DNA of 64,000 nucleotides from Clarkia xantiana subsp. parviflora (GCA_036873135.1 JAPTYO010000010.1:3324634-3388633), one strand, 5' to 3'. Shown: positions 36,481 through 50,219, counted from the stretch's first letter. The notes: a model not told the origin generated them from the letters alone. Numbers and translations are program-made.

Positions 36481-39163
36481 TCAACGGATGAACTTAAGGG
36501 GCCTCATCATTGCGTTATCTTCGTGATCCAATATCTATTACCAGTAAACACTTCATTAATTAGCTAAATCGTCGAATAATTAATTAATCAGAAATAAATA
36601 AATATGCATGGCATGGATGGTATACTTACATGGCAGTGATATACGTATCCAGGCTCGGCCGTCACGTCAAACGGATAGGAAGAATTGGAGTGTATGAATG
36701 AGAACTTGACAAAGATTTTGGTGACGTAACCAGGCATCATCTTGTACACGTTCTTCCACCCATTCTCGTGCGCCTCAACCGTAATATTCTCTCCAATCGC
36801 ATGCTTCTCTATACGACACTGTTTAGCGTCATTCATCTTCACCATGCAGCTCTTGAACTTCTCTAACTCTTCTATCTTAGTCTGCTCCAGAACAACGAAC
36901 AAACCCAAGTGGATGTGCAGCGGGTGGTTATCCTCCGTCAGATTTATCACATACCACACCTCCGCGGTGCCTGCTTTCGGTGTTTCAGTCGCCGGAGCTG
37001 AATAGGGTTTTCCGTTCAAGTACAGGTGAGTCGGCTCATCAATGTCGCTCGCGTATTCATACATTGCAATATACCGTGTGGCCACCGCAGTTGAAATATC
37101 CGCCGCCGGATACTCAATCAGCTTCTCAGGTAAATGCCACGTGTCAATCTCCCGCTTCTTGTCAATAATGAACTTCATGGCTTTGCTATTGGCGTCGTTT
37201 ACCGGATCACCGGACGGGAAGGGGTAAGGTGCGTCGTTGGCTAACACCGCCGTATCGGTCTTCGATTCCGAGAAATCAACCACCACGTCGATGATCTCGG
37301 AGGGAGCAAGCAACGTCGCGTTGGTCGACACCGGCTTCCCCAGATAAACAGAGTCGGCACCGATGTGGTTGATCCTGAGGCCGTTAGTGAAGAAGAAGCG
37401 GAAAAATCGGGCATTGCTAGCATTGATTATACGGAACCTGGTTAAAATATAAATATTAACCTCATATTCATATTTTAAGCAAATATTTTTTTTAGAGTTA
37501 GTTAAGAGATTCGTCTACAATTGGGTTAAAAGGTCTTTTGGTTCCATATGATTGATTAAAGTTGGTTTTCCGTGCAATATTTTTTTAGACTTTTGGTGAC
37601 AAACATTGCAATTTGTTGACGTTTGATGTATCACTTAATTGACACTTAAATATTTTTATTTTGTTCAGTTTAGTCATCTAATTTATATCTTTAATTTTTG
37701 CTTTTTACAATTTAATCCATAAATATTCTCGATCGGACTTAGGTCTAAAATGACCTAGCTAGAGTCCTGGGACCCTAACCAGGGTCTGACCCAGCCATGG
37801 GTCGAACCCTGGCTAGGTCAATCTGGATCTAGGTCCGATCGAGAAAACATTTAGGGTAAACTGTAAAAATCAAAAGTTTGGGATATAATTGAAATACAAA
37901 GCTGAATAAATAAAAATATTTAATAGTCAACAAATGGATGCACAAAAAATCTATAAATTGCAAACTTACGAACACAAAAAAAGAACGTCGCACCAAATTG
38001 GCCAAACATTTGATATCATAATATCATTTAATCTTACAAATTTAATAACCTGTATTTCCGACGACGGACATGCATGTAAGGCCATGCCTTGCCGTTGACA
38101 ATGATGGCGTCACCGAAGTACTCAGGTTGCCACTGCGGGTGGATAGTAGGGTTGTTCCCGGTGGAATTCATGAATATGGAGCCGTCTACACGGAAACTAC
38201 GATCGAAAACGACCAACGCGCGGTCGAATTCGTCACCGGACGGCAGCCGGAGGGGAATCTCGACATCGGGATGACGGATTATATACGCTCCGAGGAGTCC
38301 GGCGAGGATGTTGACTCGAGTCAACCCCATGGCATGGTCGTGGTACCATAAGTTACCAGGTTGCTGCTGGTTGTGGTAGCGGTAGGTCTTGTTGGTCCAT
38401 TGGGGGCCGGTCGATTGGAAATTGACAGTGAACCAGCTGTCGGCGTGGCCGTCGCTTTTGGGCTCGGCCATTGCGCCGTGGAGGTGGACAACCGTGGGGA
38501 TGCCTTTCCGGTCATGTGGTATGGCCGTGGGGATGGTTGGATCCCAAGGAAGTATGTGTTTTGGAGGGAGGTGATTTTGCCACGTCACGTAAGTGTCAAC
38601 CCCGTGAAGGGCCTCGATTGTTGGACCAGGGACGGTTGCGGTGCGCTTGGATGTACCGTATGCAAACACCGGAGTGGGAGGGAGGTCCCTGTGAAATTTC
38701 TGTGGATTGGAAAAGCATATATGTACGTGTCAGCGTGCTTGCTTTTGGTCCCACTACCAATAGCTAGCTAGTCCTCTGAATTTAAATCATCAATAATGAA
38801 ATGTTTTTGTCAAAGAACATTGATTCACGATATGAAAAAAATTTATGTATAATAATTCAGATATGATTGACAAATAATACTAATAAAAAAAATGCATTCA
38901 CATTGATCCATCTATATCGTCTGCAAGATATTTTCATGTGACATTTTTTTTAATATATGAACACCAATAAATTGTTTCAAAATTCGACATTCACTCTTGA
39001 AATTAAAATTGATTATAATTATATATTTAATAAGTTATATAACAATGATTGTAATTTGCTAATATATTAAAATAAATAAATTTACTTATGCTTTATTTTT
39101 GTTTGCTATATTAATATTAAAGATAAATATTTAGATTTAAATTTGAATACATATTCATATTAA

Positions 39164-39200
<37 letters not shown>

Positions 39201-41544
39201 TAATAGTGAATATTAAAAAAATATTATCATGTGACATAATATTTTTAAATATGTAAATACAATAAAATTATTCGAAAGCTTTATTATTAATTATAAAATT
39301 TAAAAGTGGTTGCAATCTTTATTAAGTACATAATAATATTAATTATAAATTTACTAAGAACTAAAATAAAATAAATTTTATATTAAATAGTTTAATAGAA
39401 ATTCACTTTCGTGGTTCCACTTTCACAGATAGTGCAAGTGTTTCCCTCGAATCTACTAGCTAGTATCTAGAAGGCAAGAATACAAGTTATTATGTGCTTT
39501 AATTTATTGAATTATGTCATGAAGTAGAATTTCAACCCTTAAAATAACTTTTGCAAAGAAAATACACATATTTATATTGTTTTTCTATAAAAGAATATAT
39601 TCATATTAAAATTAATATCAGATCAATCCGTTGTGGAAATTAAAATTGTATATGAAATTTTTATCATATCAAAAATGAAATTAATTAGACTAGCAATCTT
39701 ATTTTTTCTGCCTAACTGTATAGGATGCTTGGATGAAATGACGCATATTCTTTTTTATAGACGGTTTTAGAAATCGCTAAACAATTAGTAATAATTTATA
39801 ATTCCTCTCGACAGTGAAATGCAAATTTTACTCCACAATATTAAAATGTTACATTAAATACCTTAATAAATATATATAAGATGTGAAAGACACTTAACAA
39901 AAATAATATATCAATTTATAAATAAGTTTGTGTCGCATAATACATATTATAACAATCCACGATCGATCAGGATGTTTTGTTTGACTGCTAGAAAATATGC
40001 TCATGGAATAAAGATGAATGAATATTTGAGATATTATTATCTATATAAGCCGGAGAGCCGTTGATTTTTAGGATTAGTTAGATTCTTGCTCGCTCACACT
40101 GACGAGTAAATCAAGGAACATTTGATTAATCGATTTATATGGATTTGGTCTCTTGTGTTGCTGGAATATACTACCAATTCGCAGGTGAAATATTAAGGCA
40201 ATTAATTGAGCGTTCATATTTAAGAAACAATAAAAAAAAACTTATTTAAATTAATTTAATGTGAACACCAAATTGACAAAATGTTAACTCTTGATAGGCG
40301 AGTTGTCGTTTTCCTCATTTTCATTATAAAATAATATTAGTATTAATAAGAATCTATCTTAAGTGATTGTCTGGCCAATACAAAACCTTAAAAATGGATT
40401 ACGTACTACTTGATAACGTGAGTTTTTTGCCACTATAAATTATGTATATTTAAGATAATGTTGGTAGACCGGAAAATAACTACGATTCTAGCTAGTATTT
40501 TATATACTCTCTAACAATATATTATTTGCTGTTTATGATTTTTATGCGTGTAATCAATCGGCTACAAGGAATATGACGGGCCTCCAACATATTTTATTAG
40601 ACTGACTGTATTGAAATAACCAGTTACTTATTACTTATTAATTCCCAAGGATCTAAAACCCTCCCTAATTCGTAAAAATAAAACTACCATCCGTATAGAA
40701 TTTTTTATTTTTTTTAAATATGTATAATAAAACAAGCACGTAACATAAAGTTTTTTTTCGTCTAAATTAAATAAAAGTACTATGACAAGGGGTGTTTGCC
40801 ATTCTTTTCTTTTTCGTTTATATATAAGAAATATAAAACCCACCGAGCACTAGCAACAAGTTAATTAGCTTAAAAACAACTAACTCGAATTAGACCCTTG
40901 ATACTTTATTTTCCTATAGTCTACTATAGGAAAATAACATATCATGCCATAAATTAATGCATCAATACCCTGTATATATTTGCATTGCTCTACTTTTATG
41001 GCTCACGCAGCTAGCTTTTATGTGTATCATCAGCTAACAGTTGCAGTATGACTCTTCTATGTGAAATTTTATACAGATTGCACTGTATTGAAACATCAAG
41101 GCGTTAAGTAAAATCCTGTAAATAATAATTTTATTATCTAACATGATTTACTAGTCTGAACCAAAAAAAAAAAAATCTAGATTAATGGAAAATGTTTTGT
41201 TTTTACTCAAGTGATGATGATATAACCAAACAATTAAAAGAGTGTAGCTAGCTTGAAAGAGAATTAATGAATAAATTTTAGTTAATTATTGATAATATAT
41301 ATGTATGATGAGTAGAGGAAGAATATAATGGACGTACCCAGAGGATGTGGAACATGCCAATGTTGAGGTGTTTTGGCTTTGGAACGCCGTTAGGATTAAT
41401 GTGGAAACCCTGAATTCTGGGCATATCTTCAACTTCATCCACGAACTTGTTTAACTTTTCAAGATCTGTTAACACCTCTCGTTGTGCTGTTACCACCGTA
41501 AGAAAGATTAGAAGAAGAAGCAGTGGTTGAATTACGACGACCAT
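36481..41544 (-). CDS. LPR1: LPR1/LPR2-type multicopper oxidase (ferroxidase), four exons
   Basis: Predicted apoplastic/secretory multicopper oxidase. Arabidopsis LPR1 is a ferroxidase that arrests root growth under low phosphate. Coding exons on the minus strand: 41544-41338, 38699-38050, 37437-36630, 36534-36481. They join to 572 residues (Arabidopsis LPR1 is about 580). Residues 1-20 form a hydrophobic signal peptide ([19 protein letters not shown]). Copper ligands are visible in all four motifs: HLHG (His141, His143), WYHDH (His189, His191), NHPLHIHLG, and [13 protein letters not shown] (His553, Cys554, His555, His559, axial Met564). The short last exon was found by eye: it restores [17 protein letters not shown] and a TGA. 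Intron 1 is 2.6 kb and very AT-rich. Intron 2 holds a MITE. LPR1 and LPR2 cannot be told apart here. Confidence 0.5.
37523..38033. mobile_element. Palindromic MITE (copy D) in intron 2 of the LPR gene
   Basis: The left end reads GGGTTAAAAGGTCTTTTGGT. The right side shows the matching CCAAATTGGCCAAACATTTG and a decayed TTTAATC terminus. Around the centre (about 37770) are long reverse-complementary blocks, GATCGGACTTAGGTC and GACCTAGATCC among them. It lies in antisense position within the intron, and the splice sites at 38049/37438 are outside it. The target duplication is degraded. Confidence 0.5.
39168..39198. repeat. (TA)n microsatellite in LPR intron 1
   Basis: About 15 TA units within the AT-rich 2.6-kb intron. 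The intron otherwise holds no recognisable element. Confidence 0.5.
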
Positions 41545-42374
41545 GTCTGCCGTTAGCGTATGAATGAATGAAGAGATAAGTGTTGTTGAATGAGGAAGAG
41601 ATATAGAGCTGCTAATAATTAGAACGTGTCCTTATTTCTATTGGTTCCCAAAGTTTTCCACTGAAAAGAAAGAGGGAGAGAGATCGATGATATGTGCTGT
41701 GTGTGTGTGTGGACGTCCATTTATATATGATGATGATGGCTGCACCTTTTTTATTATTGCATTCACTTTCGTCGTTTTCTTCTTCTTTTTCCTATTCTAT
41801 GTTAACGAGATGTTTCTTCTTTTTTTCCATCCAACTGTTAATTAATTATTAATGTGTTGAAGTGCGACAAGCTACCTTATGCAATGCTCTAGCTAAAATA
41901 AAATTAGATGAAATTTCAAGTCTAAACCACGCCAAATATGTTTTGAGATTTAAAATTAATTTTAAAAATTTATGCATTTAAATTTCTGATATTTTGCTAT
42001 GTTACATAAACTGTAATTAGAAGATTTAAAACACACAAATTCAACATCATTAAATAGAGTTATATACAAAGGGCGAAGGTGCATATAGTGTTAAAAGGGG
42101 ATAATCCCGTCCTAACTTTTAGTGATGTGTAATTTTGATTTTAATTTTTTTTTTTACCCTTTAAAATCTTAAATTTATCCCCCCTAGTTTTTTTTATTAT
42201 TACTGTTTGCATATAATTCAATTATTACCCCTCAACAATTTCTAACCTCATTCCTAGTTAAATATGATTAAAATATCTCTCTCCGCTCTCGTGTCGTTCC
42301 TTTTATAATGAACATTTTGCGACCCAATTAGAGATTTATTCTCTCTAGACGGGATCTTCAACCATTTCGAAAGA
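41545..42374. other. Upstream region of LPR and spacer
   Basis: Includes the minus-strand promoter side of LPR. On the plus strand a (GT)n tract lies at about 41697-41710 and a pyrimidine-rich stretch at about 41780-41830. No TATA box can be assigned with confidence, and no other gene is seen. Confidence 0.5.
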
Positions 42375-42900
42375 AATCTTTAAGGGTTAACGGTGTTTGA
42401 CAACTTTTGGGTTTTAGTCAATAATGTTTTTTTTACCTAGTTTTGGTACCATATGTTTGCAGATTTTTTCTAGTTTTGGTCTAACCGTTACATTCCGTCC
42501 ATTTTTTGACATGTTCAAGTCACGTGATCCACTCTAAACTTTAAATTTAGTCCCTCTAATACTTTCTTAACCTTTTTTTTGTTCAATTTAGTCCCGAAGT
42601 TTCAAAATTGACCCCAATTGGACAATAGGTCCAATTGAATTTTTGAAACTTCGGGACTAAATTGAACAAAAAAAAGGTTAGGAAAGTATTAGAGGGACTA
42701 AATTGAACAAAATTGAAAGTTTAGGGTGGATCACGTAACTTGTACATGTCAAAAAATGGACGGAATGTAACGGTCAGACCAAAACTAGAAAAAATCTGCA
42801 AACATATGGTACCAAAACTAGGGGAAAAAAAACATCATGGACCAAAACCCAAAAATGGTCAAACATCATGGACCAAAAGACCTGTTAACCCAATCTTTAA
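42375..42900. mobile_element. Palindromic MITE, GGGTTAAC family (copy E), exact 9-bp target duplication
   Basis: The element (42384-42891) starts GGGTTAACGG and ends TGTTAACCC. It is flanked by AATCTTTAA at 42375-42383 and again at 42892-42900. The arms are reverse complements almost to the centre (CTCTAATACTTTCTTAACC on the left, GGTTAGGAAAGTATTAGAG on the right), so the transcript would fold into a near-perfect hairpin of about 250 bp per arm. This is the cleanest copy of the family. Confidence 0.5.
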
Positions 42901-45250
42901 TGGTGGAATTCTTAGAAACGCTTGCAGAAGCATGCAATGTTCATGATCATAATGAACATCAAGGTGTGAACCGAAATATACTAGAAAGCTATATGTGTGA
43001 GTTATGTAATATTTTACACTGACGACAGTCAGTTCGAGGACATCGCATCTACTCACTAGTCTTTAAAATCGACGTAATTTCACAAGGGAATTTTCAAATA
43101 GAAAAACATAACTATGTTATACATATATTAACCGTTGAACTCAAATTTCGTGCATAGAACTACCGATAGATTTTCAATTTGCATTTGTGTAGGGTTTGTT
43201 GGACTTCGGACTTATTTTTCAAAATTTTTACATAACTCTATTTTTATGCAATTGTAAAATAACTTATAGCATATCGCTTATTTCACTCTTCCCACTCTCA
43301 TCTACATTTTATTTAAGGGGACCTCCTCCTTAATATGGTAGAGTATCCAACTGCCTCAAGAAATTCAATACACCTGAAGACCTAATGTGCTCTCCATATT
43401 AGCATTTTTTTTCTGTTGTTGTGGATTTTGTACTATTGTCGTGTCTTCTTTCGTGTGGGTACTATTAGTCGTATTGCATCTACATACGAGTTTTTAATAG
43501 CGAAAATTCTTCAAATTTTATCTATGGATTATTTTAATTAATTCATTGTTATTTTGATTGTTTTTTTTTTTTTCGTTTGAGTTCAAGTATTAATTTGATT
43601 AGGTTCAACGAATTTGTGCTGTTTTTGATTCAATAACAATGTTGTATTTTAGGAAGTGATCATTCTATATTAAATCTCCTCGCACGACTTGAGAGTGAGT
43701 TGGTGCACTGTAAAACACAAACAATTCATATGGACCATATGATTAGTTTAAACTATTCCATTTTCATGTTCGTGTTTAGCAATTTCAATGCATCACAGAT
43801 ATATGATGTTGCAGCGTGCTGCTAGTACATGACGGCACAATGATATGTATAAAAAATTCTTGGATGAAATCATACAAGATGTGCTGACTTGGCATCACGC
43901 GGTAGAGAAAAAATCAACACAAAAATAAAACTTTACAAATATTTAATTTATCATAAATTTTTAAATATTAAATTATACCAAAAATATTATATTCAAATGA
44001 AATATATTTTTTAATAAAACAAAATGTAGATAAAAAAAAAAATCGGTGAAATAATCTATCGATGTTAAAAATGTAAATTTTTACCGTACAATCTACCATC
44101 ATTATGAAATGTTACTACGTTGTTGATTCGTTTTGCATTGTGTCTTCACTAATCGTTGGCAACTTAGATGTTATAGAGGAAAACATTATATAAAAAAAGA
44201 AATATTTAGATACAAAAATATAGAAACAAAGAAGACAATAACATCAAAGCATCGTTATTCTCAAGAACTTAAGATTGCAATTATAATATGAAGATATCCA
44301 TACCATATATATATGGTCCCAACGAGACGACTTTTGATGTTGTACGTATGTGACTACAGCAGACATGGTGGAAGATTGAGTCTTTGAGGGGCCTATTCAC
44401 GATTGTTGATATATACATCGAACTCATTATTTTGCAAAAAAAAGAAAGAAAAAAAAACTCATTATTGTTTTAAATTTAATCATCTATATATATCTTTAAA
44501 ATAAAATTGAGTAAACCTTCAATGTTGTAGATTAATAATATTTGTGGATGTTCTTCGCTGTTTATGGAAGTGGTAATGTTCAAATTTAAAAATTCATATT
44601 CAGATCTATATCACTTTATATCGATATTAACAATATTATTAAGGTGTTATTAGGAACTATATGCATGAGTTGGACCGGCCGATCGAACAACAGCCACACT
44701 ATTATTTTAGTGAAATGGCCAATAGATCCACTCAGTTTATTTATCCAAAAGAAACGCACTAAATTATAATAGTCATCAAGTGTATTTAATGGCCTTGGTC
44801 TTCAACTCCCCACTAGTTTAAAGTTGTGGATCATCCTCAATCTCAAATCAATGATCTTCCTTCAGGTGCACTCATTATTAATGAGCACCGTACCAGACTT
44901 TTGTGCATGCAACCAGGTGAGTGTTAATTATCGTAATCATTAGTTGGGTTTTTTTTTTTTTTAATCATAATCATTTACCAAATATTTTTTTTTAATCATA
45001 ATCGGGCAGTGCGTTGAACATGCAGGGAGCCAGGTTGCCGACGTCGGACCATCAACCCACTAATCATAATAGTATAGGATAGATAGTGAAAGTTTGTGCT
45101 ACTTTAATTCCGCCGGACTAATACATGTTAGTTGGAAATGTGGAGTTTTGACGTACAATTTCACACTCATATTAGTATAGAATTATTGAAAATTGTAATC
45201 TTAATAATTAATAATTAATGCAATAAACTTTATAGAAGATTCTAATTAAC
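42901..45250. other. AT-rich intergenic spacer
   Basis: No gene, RNA gene or defined element could be supported in this 2.3-kb stretch. Short poly-A/T and TA tracts occur throughout. Confidence 0.5.
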
Positions 45251-45259
45251 CGAGTTTAC

Positions 45260-45430
45260 AACTCTTTATTTGTGATTTGGCCACCATATAGGGCGGTGAC
45301 AGGCAGCCTCTCATTGGTTGAAAGAGGCGGCTACTAGTGATACGTATGTCGTTACTTGTCCTGATGATAAGTAGGTCGCCACGTGCAGGAGGGTAGCCAT
45401 ATATGAGATTGAGGCACATAGTGTCCCTCA
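45260..45430 (-). repeat. LTR-like fragment related to the 32.5-kb LTR-like sequence
   Basis: The minus strand reads CACGTGGCGACCTACTTATC, closely resembling words repeated at about 32630 and 32700. It ends with GCCGCCTCTTTCAACCAATG-like moderate-GC sequence. Too short to classify. Confidence 0.5.
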
Positions 45431-45599
45431 CTATTAGCCAGTCTTTGTTCTATATATGAATATTGATGAATATAAAAATCTTGTAGCTAATAGATGTTTA
45501 ATTAGTTACGTTGTTGGGTAGTATTTATATACTTCTACTATTATATTTTCTAGCTTCCCTCTACTTTATTGCATTTGTGATGTTCAGTCCAATTATTTG

Positions 45600-48568
45600 T
45601 ATAAACTATTTTATGCAAACTATTATATTTTCTAACTTCCCTTTTGCTTCATCAAACTTTACATTCCTGCTCACTATTATCTTTCTAGTGACAAGGTTAT
45701 AAAGTTTGTATGCATTTGCTATGCTGCTCAATCCAAGGAATATGCACTTCTTTAACATTAGATCTAACTTTCTTCGATTTGCATCAGGGATCTTTGCAAA
45801 TGCAATGCAACCAAACACTCTTAGGTGATCCACAACTGGTTTCTTCCACGAAATGCTTCGTTCTTCCTTTGACAGCGAAGGTTGGACACTTGTTTATGAT
45901 GCGGAAGCTTTTGACCAAAATCTTTTGGGCACCTTCCTTGCACTCAACACGCTTCTCATCATGTTTTTCACTGTTTTGTTTTTTCTTTCTACAATCCCGT
46001 TTTGATGAGGAGTGTAAGGTGCAGTCTTCTCTCTTTTGATTGAGTTTGCTAAGCAAAAATTATCAAACTCTGTAGAACAATACTCACCACCTTTGTCAGT
46101 TCTCAGGGTTTTGATTTTCAAACATGTCTCATTCTCAACAGATACTTTAAATAGCTTAAACTTTGATAAAATTTCTGATTTTTCACTGAGAAGAGTTATC
46201 CAAGCATTTCTTGAGTAATCGTCAATAAAAGAAAACAAAATACATATTTCCACCATTGGAGGTGGGAAAATAGGGCCGCACACATCAGAGTAAACCAACT
46301 GCAGTGGTTCTTTGGCTCTCCAGGATTTTCCTTGTGGAAATGAATCTCTTTCATGTTTCCCATAGATGCAATCTTCACACAGCTTTTTATGTACTTCTAT
46401 GAAGAGTATTCCTTCCACCATATGATGTTTGCTCGTGTATGCAAGCCTCCAAAGTTCAGATGCCCAAATCTCTCATGCCAAAGCCATACTTCCTTCTCAG
46501 CACCTACCACTCTTTCACTTGATTTCTCTTGAGCTGCTAGACTGATTTGGAGCTCCTTAGCTTTCAGTGTAAAAAATTTATTCTTGTTCATTGGCATGAC
46601 CAAGGTGGAACCTTTTGACTCCTCTATTATCTCACACTGATATTTGTCAAACCAAACTAAGAACTTATTTTGTAAAAGTTGTCCTACACTTAACGGGTTA
46701 GTCTTTAAACTAGGCACGTAGAGCACATCAGAGATGGTTTCAATAAAACCATTCATATATCTCAACTTGATGTCTCATTTACCTCTAACCTGCACTGATG
46801 AGCTATCTCCAAAAGCTACATACGATATGTAGCTTTCATCAAGGTTTGAGAATATATGTTTACATCCACTCATGTGGTTGCTACATCCAATATCAAGGTA
46901 TCATACATCTGCTGGTGTTGGTTCCTCATTATCCTCTATGGCCATAAGAAGCACCTCATTTTCTACTGCATCTTCAACTTCTGCAAAATTCTCATGTTCT
47001 TCTTTGTCTCTAGAAATCCTTGTGTAGCACTTAAATTGGAAGTGCTCAAATCGACATCATTTGTGGCACTGAACATTAATTTTGCCTCTACCTCTGTCAT
47101 TAAAGTCTCATCTTCGATTTTTGTTGAAGCTGCTGCTTCCATCACCTCCTTCTATTCTTTGTTGATGTTCACCTCTATCATAATTGTCTCTTGAATGACC
47201 TCATCTTCTCCATTTGTCTCTAAAGTTTCCTTTCCCTATGTAGTTTCCTCTGTGAGGTTCAGATACTGCCTTCAAAGCTTGCTCCTCTTGAGTGGTTGAA
47301 TTTCTATTCAACTTATGTTCATGAACCACCAGAGAACTCTGCAACTCATCTAGTGTTAGTGTGTCCACATCTTTTGATTCTTCGATGGCACACACCACAT
47401 AGTCAAATTTGGGTGAGAGGGACCTTAATATCTTCTCAACTATAACTGTATCCTTCAAGCTTTCACCAAACACACGCATTTTGTTGCAGATTTCCATGTG
47501 CCTTGAGGCATTAATTGGGGAATTTCTCTCCATCCTTCATTTGTAACAGCTCAAACTCTCTTCTTAAAGCTTGTAGATGTGCTTTATTCATCCTAACAAG
47601 CCCAACTCCATTTACTTTCATTGATTCCCAGATATTTTTAGAGTTTTCTTTGCAAAGAATACTCTCTAGAGTTACCCTATTAATGGCTTGAAAGAGAAGG
47701 TTTTTAGCCTTCAAGTCGACGAGTTCTCTTGATTTCTGTGTTGCCTCATCGGTGCTTCTTCCAATGTCATTTGCAACCACATTTCAGTACTCTCTAGCCC
47801 TTAAAAGATTCTACATCAACAAATTCCAATGGTTATAATTGCCATCGAATTTAGGGATCATCAGTCCAATGAATCCATTGCTATCTTCCATTTTTCTTCT
47901 TTGATTTTGGCGAAATCAAAAGAACTCAATTCACCGGATCTACTTGCCTTAAGCTCTGGTACCAAATGTAAATTAAAACACGTTTGAGCTGCTGTCAAAT
48001 GTGTTAGTTTGCTGCGGAATTCAAGTGAGGAAAGCAGATATGTTTGATCACGAATACAATCAGATTTAGAGAGAGTTTGAGGCAAGATATACTAAAAATG
48101 TAAACATGTATTCAGATAATTGAAATTAACGTTACAAAATCTTATTAATAGGTTGAACTACAAACTACCCCTAAAAATAAGCTGAAAATCTGATGAGACT
48201 AACCTCTACTAAACCAACTAACTTAAATAAATGATTAACATGTGCTGAAAATAGAAACTCGATCTTAGGCCTAATCTAATCCTAATTTGCAACCTTAAAC
48301 TGATTACAATTATTTCTAAGTACAAGGACTACTGAGCTAAACAAAGAAACTTGAATTTGAATCGAAACTGAGCTGCAAATTTGCTACTACTTGCTCGCCA
48401 AGTAACTTGCTTCAGCAGCAAGTTTTCTTCTGCTATTGCATTCCAGCCTAATGATGACATGGGCGACGCCTCTAGGGCTTTGATTTCGACATACTATCAC
48501 ATGAGTAAATCTAGACTTGACTAAGTACGACTGAGATAAAATGGATCGAGTAATTAGTAGGGACGACA
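45600..48568 (-). mobile_element. Truncated Ty1/copia retrotransposon (5' LTR, gag, protease region, integrase)
   Basis: Read on the minus strand. A candidate 5' LTR (48568-47967, TGTCGTCC to TTTACA) is followed two bases later by TGGTACCAGAGC (47964-47953), one mismatch from the usual initiator-Met primer-binding site. Gag then starts at about 47891 (IPKFDGNYNHW) and continues to about 47200 in broken frames (SLSPKFDYVVCAIEESKD). Next come a GAG-pre-integrase block (LWHERFGHLN, about 46480) and the integrase core with its DDE residues in SDVCGP, FIDDYSR and ENGIVER-like PYTPHQNGIVERKN. A short HLRVFGCIAFAKIP block follows at 45830. The element stops at about 45600 before reverse transcriptase, and there is no 3' LTR. 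Stops and frameshifts make it defective. Confidence 0.5.
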
Positions 48569-49429
48569 CTTTGAATAAGGACAGTCTTGACCAAGCAATT
48601 TTTGGATTGATATTATATTTTTCATCTGAAAACGGGTAGCGCTATATATATATTGGAGAACTGTTAGTCTGTGTATATATTCACAAAATATACTCTGTAT
48701 ATATGTAGAATATCTTATGTATATATAAAATATACACTTGCAAAATTCGAGTTTTACAATGTATCTTGACAATATTAAAATAGGTAGTTTTAGTTTGGAT
48801 AATTACATTAATATTATTTTTTCAAATTTTGTTTTTGGAAAAAATAATTTTTTATTTATCAAAATCGAACCCACACAAAATAGACTTTCCGTACCGGCAA
48901 TCCTGTACACAGGTCGCAACTGTACCAAAAAAAAAATGCATTTCAATTTTTCAACCCACCAAACCGGCATGACTCTTTGTTATTCTCAGTTGAACAATAC
49001 GTCAAACAATACCATTCAACTGAGACAAAGACAAAGGCATGCCATGGGCCAGTCCAAGCCCATCATACAATTTGTCCAACAAGAAGTAGCACTTGAAGTG
49101 CTGCACTTCAGACATCGTTTTCCAACTTAAATTATATTGTCTTACATATATCGGACATTAGGACTGTATATATAATTATAATATGGCAATAGGATGAGCT
49201 CACAAATTTAAACCTCTCACATTCTAAATCATTTTTTATACTGAGATCAATGAAGGCAAGATTTGAAAAATGTGAAAGATTTGAATGAATTGGACCAGTA
49301 CTGCTGGTACATGTTTATTGCTGTGTGAAGAAAATGATGAACTGGGTGAAGAAGATGAAGAGCGGATGGCTATTCATATATTTTTATTTATATATATATA
49401 TTAATTCTTTAGGTATTTTGTTAGTGTCG
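48569..49429. other. Spacer
   Basis: Contains a cluster of TATATATA/TGTATATAT motifs at about 48640-48735. The 130-codon plus frame at 48738-49130 starts at TTG-like context and shows no domain. No feature supported. Confidence 0.5.
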
Positions 49430-49672
49430 TGCTAAAAAAAAAATTTAAATAATAGTCGGCACTTATTAAAGTGCTGCTAAAGGTACTGTTAATTGAGTAA
49501 ATAGCAACACTTTCATAAATGTCGCTGTGTCTTTTGTTATTTTTATATTTAATATATAATATTGTGGTTAGTGCTGCTGTTTGTAATTGCCTACTAATTA
49601 TAGCGGCACTTCACTAAAGTGTTGTTGCACTAACTCAACTGTAGTGTCATTAATCCGTTTATTTCTTGTAGA
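49430..49672. mobile_element. Second CACTA-like terminal region (partial)
   Basis: Ends in TTTCTTGTAGAG, one base from the CACTA 3' terminus TTTCTTGTAGTG. The preceding sequence has inverted subterminal words (GGCACTTATTAAAGTGCTGC, GCGGCACTTCACTAAAGTGT, AACACTTTCATAAATGTCGC). No opposite terminus found. Confidence 0.5.
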
Positions 49673-50219
49673 GTAATTTTATAATTTTTAAATTCAACTT
49701 GATATATCAAACTGTACGTATTATGACGAAATAATTTCTAGATTCAACTTTACAGTGTGTTTTACTTCAAAGCCTGGCTTGGACCGGGTTTTTACAAGAA
49801 CTCGGTCCAGTCGGGGGCCAATAAAACACGTAGTATTATTAGCATTAGTTGTCCGGTGTGTGAAAATGGTGGTGATTCTCGGCAACTTACAAATGTCGTT
49901 CACTCTTATAGTTGGCATTTGGGCTTTAATACAAGGCCCATGAAACTAATGCCAAGTCCCAACAAATATATAATGAGTTATATCACTAGGTTTTTCTAGG
50001 TTAATTCTTGTGTAAAAGTAATTAATGAGATCCAATATACAAACCAAATCTATATGTATATATATTATAAATTCTGAAGGAAAGATGATAACAGAGTGAA
50101 TGTGGAGTTGATGATTTTGTTTTTTATATTAATCGATGCATTTATGATAATTGAGCTAAGAGTTTTGTAGTCATTAACTTCATATCATTGATTGCACTAG
50201 GGAGCTGAGGGATTTTAAA
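49673..50219. other. Spacer
   Basis: No gene or element recognised. The short frames at 49720-50000 are unsupported. Confidence 0.5.

Noticed and set aside
38070..38771. Several open frames on the plus strand opposite LPR exon 2
   Set aside because: Exon 2 is GC-rich, so antisense frames stay open. The minus-strand copper-ligand motifs identify the real gene.
42740..43022. Plus-strand frames reading through 42.8 kb, and the similar frame at 10947-11147
   Set aside because: These lie within the arms of the palindromic MITEs. The shared peptide-like sequence reflects repeat copies, not a gene family.
48738..49130. 130-codon plus-strand frame
   Set aside because: No ATG at the annotated start, low-complexity composition and no domain.
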